Assembly (NCBI GenBank): GCA_002316295.1
Contig: DCDF01000060.1
Coordinates: 1-10,342, forward strand
Length of the DNA: 10,342 bases
Source: Syntrophaceae bacterium UBA1062
Lineage (GTDB): Bacteria > Desulfobacterota > Desulfomonilia > UBA1062
Reading direction: 5' to 3'
In this document: positions 1 through 5,443 of the stretch, piece after piece
How positions within the stretch are numbered: the first letter of the stretch is position 1
Layout of the letters: the number at the start of each line of letters is the position of its first letter
Position numbers and translations under genes: made by a program
The notes under the pieces: generated by a model
The model's database searches: none
Told to the model about the DNA's origin: nothing
The model's input: only the letters and a program-made list of their open reading frames with translations

Positions 1-84
1 CGGGCCGCCCGCGCATATCCTCTCATCGACGGAGGCGCCCTGTACGGCAAGATATGCTCCGGGCGTCCCGAGCGCGGAATCCAT
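1..84 (-). CDS. Possible partial gene, N-terminal 28 codons only
   Basis: A minus-strand ATG lies one base after the TGA of the Sel1-repeat gene and the frame stays open to the window edge. It would encode MDSALGTPGAYLAVQGASV followed by a DERICAGGP-like stretch. The purine-rich end of the Sel1 gene (GAGAAGAAG) sits just upstream and could serve as a weak ribosome binding site, which would make this a translationally coupled downstream gene. I do not recognise the family and 28 codons are too few to judge. The opposite strand is also open here, but it would run antisense deep into the Sel1 gene, so the minus frame is preferred. This may equally be untranslated sequence. Confidence 0.28.
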   Translation of the reverse strand, partial: MDSALGTPGAYLAVQGASVDERICAGGP

Positions 85-85
85 G

Positions 86-868
86 TCACTTCTTCTCATG
101 AAATGCCTTTACCAACGCTCGCGCGCGGGCCAGCTGTTCTTTCGTCATGGTCCCGGCGAGAGCGTTTCTGGCCTGAACGGCCTTCCCGACACCCTGCTCG
201 GCCGCAAGGGACAGCCACATGTATGCCTGGACGCTGTCCCGGGGGACCCCGTCTCCTTCCTTGTGCATGATCCCCAGGCTGTACTGTGCGGAACCCTCCC
301 CCTGCTCGGCGGCCATCCTAAACCATCTGGCCGCCTCGGCAAACCACTGAGGCACGCCTTTTCCCTGGATATACAGAACCCCCAGGTTGTACTGAGCGTC
401 CGCGTTGCCTCTCCCGGCCGCCCTGCGGAACCACTCGACCGCTGTTTCATAATCGCGGGGCACTCCTTTTCCGCCTGCATACATGGTTCCGAGGCTCGTC
501 TGCGCGTCGGTGTCGCCCTGCTCGGCTGCCATCCTGAACCACCTCAACGCCTCCCGGTAATCCTGCGGGACCCCCCTGCCTCTCATGTAGAGTTTCCCCA
601 AGCTGCACTGGGCAGGAGCATGCCCCTGTTCGGCCGCCATCCGGTACCAGGACGCGGACTTCGCGAAGTCCTGGGAAACTCTCCGGCCCTGGGCGTACAT
701 GCACCCGAGGGTATAGCGGGCTTCTACATCGCCCTGCTCGGCTAGCAGGATCAACCGGCTGTCGGGGCTCGGGCCTTCCGGAACACTCACCGCCTTCTTG
801 CCCGCACAGGACGGGATGCAGAGCAGAAGGGCCGTCAGAAAGGGTAGAAATCGCCTGCAGCCACCCAT
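86..868 (-). CDS. Sel1-like repeat (SLR) lipoprotein
   Basis: The 260-residue protein starts with a basic, hydrophobic signal peptide (residues 1-20). Its probable lipobox, IPSC, ends at Cys21; proline at -2 is unusual, so lipidation is likely but not certain. Residues about 47-228 form five Sel1-like repeats with an exact 36-residue period: the AQ/AR pairs fall at 50, 86, 122, 158 and 194. Each repeat carries the typical LGxxYxxGxGVPxDxxxAxxWFRxAAEQG pattern. SLRs make alpha-solenoids of the TPR type that act as protein-protein scaffolds, often in the periplasm or at the envelope. The start has an upstream AGAGGA site about 8 bases away. No enzymatic domain is visible, and the partner cannot be predicted. 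The family call is firm; the function is not. Confidence 0.9.
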   Translation of the reverse strand: MGGCRRFLPFLTALLLCIPSCAGKKAVSVPEGPSPDSRLILLAEQGDVEARYTLGCMYAQGRRVSQDFAKSASWYRMAAEQGHAPAQCSLGKLYMRGRGVPQDYREALRWFRMAAEQGDTDAQTSLGTMYAGGKGVPRDYETAVEWFRRAAGRGNADAQYNLGVLYIQGKGVPQWFAEAARWFRMAAEQGEGSAQYSLGIMHKEGDGVPRDSVQAYMWLSLAAEQGVGKAVQARNALAGTMTKEQLARARALVKAFHEKK

Positions 869-987
869 AGGATGATCCTCTGTGAAGAAAACCTACAGTA
901 AACGCCTGAAAATGTCATCATGCAAGACACCTCGACACCAGCGGATGACGGGAACTGCGCAGAGCATAGGCCGCCGTGGACGGTCGA

Positions 988-1617
988 TCAGAATCGGAAG
1001 AACACCCCGAAGTTGAACACGAACTGTGCGAATATGTCCGATGACACGACGACCGACAGGCCGCCTGGATCACTGAAGATAACAGAATCTCCTCCGTCGT
1101 CGTCTATCAGGGTGGCGAACCCTCTCCCCTCGAGACGGAGCCCGAAACGCTCGGTGATGTACGCCTTGGCTCCTCCGCCGAGCCCGAGGGAAAATCGTGT
1201 CCGGGAGCTGAGCCCGGAGGGCTCGGGATCGAAGTGGGTCACGCCCAGGGTGCCGACGATGAAGGGCCGGAGCTCCCCTTCATCGCGCCAGGTATACGTA
1301 CCCCCGATCTGGATATAGTGGACATCGATGTCAAACAGCACCTCATCGGTCGGGATGCCGCCGCCCGCCTCGAGCTCGGTGGCCTGACGGCTGTAGTAGA
1401 ACTCCACCTGTCTGCCCTGATCCAGGGGGAAATCTATGGCCGCGCCCAGGCTGATGCCCTCCTCCAGGTCCAGATCGGTACCCGTGTAGCCTTCCTCGAA
1501 CGATCCCCCGAAGGTGTAGCCCACCAGGGGCGTGACCTCCAGTTCCACCGCTCGGCAGAGCCGGCAGGGAACCGCTGTGAGGACGAGCATCAGAAAGACC
1601 GTCACCCCGTGTTTCAT
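988..1617 (-). CDS. Outer-membrane beta-barrel protein, small porin/OmpX-OmpW-like size
   Basis: The 209-residue protein begins with a clear Sec signal peptide (MKHGVTVFLMLVLTAVPCRLCRA, likely cut after residue 23). The mature part of about 186 residues is made of alternating amphipathic strands with aromatic belts, such as LEVTPLVGYTFGG, VEFYYSRQA, VHYIQIGGTYTW, LRPFIVGTLGVT and FRLEGRG-like segments, separated by acidic turns. It ends in FNFGVFFRF, a C-terminal aromatic beta-signal of the kind read by the BAM complex. Length and strand spacing suggest an eight-stranded barrel. Such proteins may be structural, adhesive or transport small hydrophobic molecules; none of these can be chosen here. 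The start is supported by GGGGAGG seven bases upstream of the ATG. The gene is read toward the Sel1 lipoprotein, 119 bases downstream, and the two may be co-transcribed. Confidence 0.85.
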   Translation of the reverse strand: MKHGVTVFLMLVLTAVPCRLCRAVELEVTPLVGYTFGGSFEEGYTGTDLDLEEGISLGAAIDFPLDQGRQVEFYYSRQATELEAGGGIPTDEVLFDIDVHYIQIGGTYTWRDEGELRPFIVGTLGVTHFDPEPSGLSSRTRFSLGLGGGAKAYITERFGLRLEGRGFATLIDDDGGDSVIFSDPGGLSVVVSSDIFAQFVFNFGVFFRF

Positions 1618-1679
1618 GATCGCGCCTCCCCATCGCCACTGTAATTCTTATTGTCCTATATTCGGGCAAGAATCAAGTG

Positions 1680-1695
1680 CCCGGCTCGCGCCGGG
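1680..1695 (-). terminator. GC-rich hairpin with GNRA loop, possible terminator
   Basis: CCCGGC and GCCGGG form a perfect six-base-pair stem with a four-base loop, GCGA on the minus strand (a GNRA tetraloop). It lies downstream of the 1796-2344 gene and upstream of the barrel-protein gene. The minus-strand sequence after it (CACTTGATTCTTG) is only moderately T-rich, so this is not a textbook intrinsic terminator. A second inverted repeat, CGCAGGG/CCCTGCG, lies in the same gap at 1728-1758. Confidence 0.3.
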
Positions 1696-1795
1696 AGGTA
1701 AGAACACACCGGGCGCACTGACCCTGGCGCAGGGGAGGAAGCCGTGCTCTTCCCTGCGTCTGATGCGCACGTCCGCCTCGGGACCGCTCCCCCGA

Positions 1796-2344
1796 TCAGT
1801 CGACCCTGATGGATGAGAGAATATCGCCGAACTCCTTATCGCAGCGGTACTCGCCTTCCACCGGACCCGACATGACCACGAAGAACATGGAGCTGTCTGT
1901 GAAGATGGCATAGCATCGAGAGAGACAGTCCATCTCCCGGCCGTCCTGGTCGTTCACGGTATGCGTCGACTTTATGATGTTCGCAGGCTTCTTCGATATG
2001 AGGCCGTCCGATGTCGCTTCCACCAGGCAGTAATCCTTCAGCACGACCTGGAGCTGGAAGAGCTGCATGCCGAGAATGGTCGATCTGTCCAGGGCGCTCG
2101 TGCCGTTTGCCGTGCGATACATGACCTGTACGGTGGGGACCGCCATGTTGTAGATCCCGTGATCGTAGTGGAAGTAAACAAAGGGAAGCCGGGCATACCG
2201 TACCCGGTCGTCGAGCTCCCTGTGAAATGGATCGGCCTTGTCTTTCATGTTCAGCACCCAGGATAAGGGCATGAACACCCATTCTTCCGGTTTTTCGATC
2301 GAAAAGCCCAGTTCCATGTTTCTGTAGATATTTTTGTCTTTCAC
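1796..2344 (-). CDS. Conserved-looking hypothetical protein, possible PsbP/DUF1795-like fold
   Basis: The 182-residue soluble protein has no signal peptide or membrane segment. It opens with MELGFSIEKPEEW from residue 10 and closes with FGDILSSIRVD. This start-and-end pattern (GFSIxxPxxW followed by an ILxSIRV terminus) is typical of the PsbP/Mog1/DUF1795 fold, but the assignment is by eye and tentative. Its middle contains several aromatics (VYFHYDHGIYNM) and two nearby cysteines (CLSRC). The start is GTG at 2344. An in-frame TGA two codons upstream makes this the earliest possible start, and the site before it (GGATG) is weak; the ATG at residue 10 has no better site. A candidate promoter lies on the same strand at 2471-2499. 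No function can be assigned. Confidence 0.75.
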   Translation of the reverse strand: MKDKNIYRNMELGFSIEKPEEWVFMPLSWVLNMKDKADPFHRELDDRVRYARLPFVYFHYDHGIYNMAVPTVQVMYRTANGTSALDRSTILGMQLFQLQVVLKDYCLVEATSDGLISKKPANIIKSTHTVNDQDGREMDCLSRCYAIFTDSSMFFVVMSGPVEGEYRCDKEFGDILSSIRVD

Positions 2345-2441
2345 TGTTCATCCAGCAGCTCAAGGGGACTGATGATCAGTTTCCCTGCAATACACCCTCT
2401 CCGGCCTTGTTTTACGCGGGCCGCAAGGATTCCTCGAGCCG

Positions 2442-2469
2442 TTGATTCTGAACTCGGGGTGCATATTTA
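2442..2469 (+). promoter_or_regulatory. Candidate sigma70-type promoter for GAPDH
   Basis: TTGATT (2442-2447) and TATTTA (2464-2469) are separated by 16 bases. This would leave a leader of about 220 bases that includes the inverted repeat at 2531-2580. A further TATAGT (2473-2478) also looks like a -10 but has no good -35. The call is motif-based only. Confidence 0.28.
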
Positions 2470-2470
2470 A

Positions 2471-2499
2471 AGTATAGTACAGGAAGACGGACAAACCAA
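2471..2499 (-). promoter_or_regulatory. Candidate sigma70-type promoter for the 1796-2344 gene
   Basis: Read on the minus strand, TTGGTT (plus positions 2494-2499) and TATACT (2471-2476) are 17 bases apart, the optimal spacing. The leader to the GTG start would be about 120 bases. It sits immediately beside the plus-strand candidate, so the two promoters would be divergent and closely packed. Confidence 0.33.
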
Positions 2500-2530
2500 A
2501 TCCCCGCTGGACGCGCGGGTCTGCCGGCGG

Positions 2531-2580
2531 AGATTCGAACTTTTCGAGAAAACAGGAGCTTGAACGGGTTCGATCCCTCT
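2531..2580. repeat. Inverted repeat with two tRNA T-arm-like motifs
   Basis: TCGAAC (2535-2540) and GTTCGA (2568-2573) form a six-base inverted repeat around a 27-base spacer, which itself contains the near-palindrome TTTTCGAGAAAA (2541-2552). Each arm resembles a tRNA T-loop: GGTTCGATCCC reads on the plus strand at 2567-2577, and GTTCGAATCTCC reads on the minus strand from 2540 downward. No acceptor, D or anticodon arm can be folded around either, so this is not a tRNA. It could be a dispersed palindromic element or a leader structure of the GAPDH mRNA. Confidence 0.35.
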
Positions 2581-2687
2581 TTTTGCTCTCCCAAAGGGCG
2601 GTCCTTATGACAGGCTGCCGGCATTCATATGCCTGACCGGTAAAGATGAAAGAAGCAAAAATCAGGGATGCGGACTATAGACAAGAA

Positions 2688-2693
2688 GAGGAG
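2688..2693 (+). promoter_or_regulatory. Ribosome binding site that sets the GAPDH start
   Basis: GAGGAG lies six bases before the ATG at 2700. An earlier in-frame ATG at 2646 has no such site, and the 18 residues it would add are charged and precede the normal family N-terminus (KARVAVNGYG). The start at 2700 is therefore preferred. Confidence 0.75.
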
Positions 2694-2699
2694 AGCCAT

Positions 2700-3893
2700 A
2701 TGGCTACAGGCAGAAAAGCACGAGTCGCGGTAAACGGTTATGGAGTGATCGGCAAACGGGTGGCGGACGCGGTTGCCCTTCAGGATGACATGGAGCTGGT
2801 GGGGGTGGCGGATGTATCGACCGACTACCGCATCCGGGTCGCCGTCGAGAGAGGGTATCCGGTCTATGCTTCCGTCCCCGAGAAACGCCCCGGAATGGAA
2901 GACGCGAACATCCCGGTTCAAGGGGATATCGACGACCTTCTCAAGGATGCGGAAATCGTCGTAGACTGCACGCCCAAAGGGATCGGCGCGAAGAACAGGG
3001 ACAGGTATAAGGAGGCCGGAGTCAAGGCCATTTTCCAGGGCGGAGAAAAACACAACCTCGCCGGGTATTCCTTCGTGGCGCAGGTGAACTACGAGGGAGC
3101 ATTCAAGAGGGACTTCACCCGGGTGGTCTCCTGTAATACCACCGCCCTGTGCAGGATCTGTCATGCACTGCTGAGAAAGGGATGGGTCGACCGTGTCCGG
3201 GCGGTGCTTCTGCGCCGGAGCACTGATCCCTGGGAGTCACACGACACCGGTATGATCAACACCGCGATCCCTGAGACAAAAGTGCCGAGCCACCAGGGAC
3301 CCGACGCAAAGACCGTGATCCCTGACCTCGATATCACCACCATGGCGGGCGCGGGGCCGTACAATCTCAGCCATCTCCACTATGCCATGGTGGAAACCAC
3401 CAGAAGGGTCGGCATGGACGAGCTCCTGTACGCCCTCTGGGAAGAGCCGAGAATCGCTTTTGTCAATGCGGGCAACGGCCTGGTGGCCCTGAACTCGGTC
3501 ATCGAGCTCATGCGGGACTTGAAGAGACCGCGCAGCGACATGTGGGAGGTGGCGGTATGGGAAGACGCCCTGTCCACGGATGAGCGCGAGGTGTATATGA
3601 CCTTCCAAGTTCACAATGAGGCCATCGTGGTACCGGAGAGCGTGGATGCAGTGAGGTCGCTCACCGGGCTCGAAAAAGACTGGAGGGTTTCTGTCGAGAA
3701 GACGAACGAGTCCCTGGGCATACTCAAGAGCTTCCTGCCCAAAACGATCCCGGAGGAAGCAGTGTACACGGAGAGAGGCAAGAGGCTCAGCAGATCGGAA
3801 CGGGAGCACCAGCGGGAGGGCTTCAAGGGCGCCGAGGAGCCGACCGGGTCGGTGTTCTCCAAAGAGCAGAGAGACTACTGGCTCGGGAAATAA
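2700..3893 (+). CDS. gap: Type II (archaeal-type) glyceraldehyde-3-phosphate dehydrogenase
   Basis: The enzyme oxidises glyceraldehyde 3-phosphate to 1,3-bisphosphoglycerate with NAD(P)+ and phosphate in cytoplasmic glycolysis/gluconeogenesis (the type II family, usually EC 1.2.1.59). Numbering from the ATG at 2700, residues 8-20 (VAVNGYGVIGKR) are the Rossmann nucleotide-binding motif. SCNTTALCR carries the catalytic Cys145. His225 in NLSHLH is exactly 80 residues later, the same spacing as Cys139/His219 of the Sulfolobus enzyme. The family's PSHHGPD segment reads PSHQGPD here. At 397 residues it is about 55 longer than archaeal homologues, owing to a charged C-terminal tail (about 351-397, rich in Arg/Glu). 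No other glycolytic genes flank it. A 10-base-pair hairpin follows the stop. The family call is firm; cofactor preference is not visible. Confidence 0.93.
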   Translation: MATGRKARVAVNGYGVIGKRVADAVALQDDMELVGVADVSTDYRIRVAVERGYPVYASVPEKRPGMEDANIPVQGDIDDLLKDAEIVVDCTPKGIGAKNRDRYKEAGVKAIFQGGEKHNLAGYSFVAQVNYEGAFKRDFTRVVSCNTTALCRICHALLRKGWVDRVRAVLLRRSTDPWESHDTGMINTAIPETKVPSHQGPDAKTVIPDLDITTMAGAGPYNLSHLHYAMVETTRRVGMDELLYALWEEPRIAFVNAGNGLVALNSVIELMRDLKRPRSDMWEVAVWEDALSTDEREVYMTFQVHNEAIVVPESVDAVRSLTGLEKDWRVSVEKTNESLGILKSFLPKTIPEEAVYTERGKRLSRSEREHQREGFKGAEEPTGSVFSKEQRDYWLGK

Positions 3894-3913
3894 GCCATGT
3901 CGCCTTTCCCGCC

Positions 3914-3945
3914 CGCCGAGTCGCCCCGGGAGAGACGGCTCGGCG
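3914..3945 (+). terminator. Stem-loop after GAPDH, possible terminator or mRNA-stabilising hairpin
   Basis: CGCCGAG (3914-3920) pairs with CTCGGCG (3939-3945), and the stem extends inward by a T-G wobble and CG/CG to ten pairs around a 12-base loop. No T-run follows, so Rho-independent termination is doubtful. It may instead separate expression of GAPDH from the radical SAM gene 96 bases downstream. Confidence 0.35.
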
Positions 3946-3988
3946 CTGCTGTCCTGCCTGCGATCGAACGCGCCGTTTCCTCTCCATC

Positions 3989-5299
3989 ATGCGTGTGCTG
4001 CTGATAGCCTCAAACACGGAGTCGTTTCCCGAGCCGGTGTTTCCCATCGGGGCGGTCTATGTAGCCGGCGCCCTCCAGAGACAGAGCGCCCGGGTCATGA
4101 TCACGGACCTGGGGACACTCCGGTCCGTCCGGCAGTTGAAAAAGGACATCGAGGCTTTTCGTCCCGACTGCATCGGCGTCTCCTTGAGGAATATCGACAA
4201 TGCCGCATATCCTGCAGTACGCTATTACGTACCTTCCTATGTCCGCCTGATCAAGTCCATACGTTCCTTTTGCAGTGTACCGGTCATTCTTGGGGGGCCC
4301 GCGTTCTCACTCTTTCCCGAAGAAATCGCCGCCTGTCTGGGGGCGGATGCAGGGGTAAAGGGCGAGAGCGAAAAGGCGGTGCAGGCATTCCGGGAGCCCG
4401 GGATGGGAAAGATCGTGGCAGGCGGGCTCTCGGGTCTTGAGGACACGGCCTTTCCTAAAAATATCCATGAGGTCTTCCCGGCGTTCAGAAGGTACCGGAC
4501 CATCGGGGTTCAGACCGCAAGAGGGTGCACGGGGGGCTGTATCTACTGCACATATCCCCGCCTCGAAGGAAATTGGATAAGATCAAGGGATCCGGAGATC
4601 GTGGCCTCAGAGATTCAGCGGCTTTTCCGGGACTTCGGCAAGCGTGATTTCTTTATCGTGGACTCGCTCTTCAATGCGGATGAGAATCACATGGTGAGGG
4701 TTCTGGAAAGCATCGCAGCGCTGAACCTTCCCATACGCTTTTCCTGCTATCTCAGGCCCAAGGTATCAGACCCCGGTATCTTCGCACTCATGAAGAGCTC
4801 CGGGTGCGTGGCCGTTGATTTCGGGACGGACACAGGCTCGCCTTCCATGCTCGCATCCCTGCGCAAGCCTTTTTCCCGGGAGGACATCAGGGCGGCGTCC
4901 CTGGCGTGCAGAGAGGCCGGCATGGATTTCTGCCACTCGCTCATCCTCGGAGGGCCTTTGGAGACGCCTGAGACCCTCAAAGAAACGGTCAGGCTCATGG
5001 ACGAGCTCTCCCCCTCGGCGATCGTTGCCATGACAGGCATCCGCATCTATCCAGGCACAGGGATAGAGCGCATGGCAAGGGATGAGGGCATCCTCGCCCA
5101 AGGAGACACCCTCCTCGATCCGAGGTTCTATTTCCCGTCCATGGGACCTCATGCCCTGCTGAAATGCGCATACGAGGCAGTCGGTAGTAGGAGGAGCTGG
5201 TTTTTCCCTGGAAAGAGGGACTGGGGCGCTGCTTTGGGATTCAGAACCGTCCGCTTCCTGTACCGCAGAAGGCCGCTCTGGCGGGTTCTCGGAGAATAA
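3989..5299 (+). CDS. B12-binding-domain radical SAM protein
   Basis: The 436-residue protein has the two-domain layout of class B (cobalamin-binding) radical SAM enzymes. Residues 1-140 form a B12-binding Rossmann fold: MRVLLIASN, PVFPIGAVYVAGAL, CIGVSLRN, VILGGPAFSLFPEE and VKGESEKAV are all typical. Residues about 170-370 form the radical SAM barrel, with the [4Fe-4S] ligands C180, C184 and C187 in RGCTGGCIYC, and later strands such as IVDSLFN, FGTDTGS and LILGGPLETPETL. The usual DxHxxG cobalamin-ligand motif is absent; the equivalent place reads ITDLGTL. Substrates of this family range from lipids and tetrapyrroles to antibiotics and peptides, so none is assigned. A basic, aromatic tail (400-436) follows. 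The start lacks a strong ribosome binding site, but the N-terminus fits the family. Confidence 0.9.
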   Translation: MRVLLIASNTESFPEPVFPIGAVYVAGALQRQSARVMITDLGTLRSVRQLKKDIEAFRPDCIGVSLRNIDNAAYPAVRYYVPSYVRLIKSIRSFCSVPVILGGPAFSLFPEEIAACLGADAGVKGESEKAVQAFREPGMGKIVAGGLSGLEDTAFPKNIHEVFPAFRRYRTIGVQTARGCTGGCIYCTYPRLEGNWIRSRDPEIVASEIQRLFRDFGKRDFFIVDSLFNADENHMVRVLESIAALNLPIRFSCYLRPKVSDPGIFALMKSSGCVAVDFGTDTGSPSMLASLRKPFSREDIRAASLACREAGMDFCHSLILGGPLETPETLKETVRLMDELSPSAIVAMTGIRIYPGTGIERMARDEGILAQGDTLLDPRFYFPSMGPHALLKCAYEAVGSRRSWFFPGKRDWGAALGFRTVRFLYRRRPLWRVLGE

Positions 5300-5443
5300 G
5301 GCCCGCCTTCATGCAGGGCCGACATCGGGTGCGTAAGCCAGCTCACCTGCGATCAGAGCTGCCTTCCCTCATAAGATCTGGGAAACTGATTTCAGGTCAT
5401 TACTTATATTCACAAGCAGCCTTCGATAGAGAGGAGAAATGGA

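Larger units (their letters stand above)
2345..2699. other. Divergent intergenic region of about 355 bases
   Basis: This stretch separates the minus-strand hypothetical gene from the plus-strand GAPDH gene. It holds promoter-like hexamers on both strands (2442-2499), a short GC hairpin (CCCGC 2503-2507 with GCGGG 2515-2519, seven-base loop), an inverted repeat with T-arm-like motifs (2531-2580) and the GAPDH ribosome binding site. I find no convincing gene. A 70-codon minus frame at 2412-2624 lacks a ribosome binding site and any recognisable domain. Confidence 0.6.

Noticed and set aside
83..745. A 220-codon plus-strand open frame opposite the Sel1-repeat gene
   Set aside because: Its apparent internal repeats only reflect the Sel1 repeats read in antisense.
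2531..2580. A tRNA gene suggested by GGTTCGATCCC
   Set aside because: Only T-arm-like sequence is present; no acceptor stem, D-arm or anticodon arm can be paired on either strand.
2412..2624. A 70-codon minus-strand frame in the intergenic region
   Set aside because: It has no ribosome binding site, no recognisable domain and spans the inverted repeat and promoter-like elements, so it is probably chance.
5300..5320. GGCCC/GGGCC inverted repeat directly after the radical SAM stop as a terminator
   Set aside because: The stem has only five pairs with an 11-base loop and no T-run follows.
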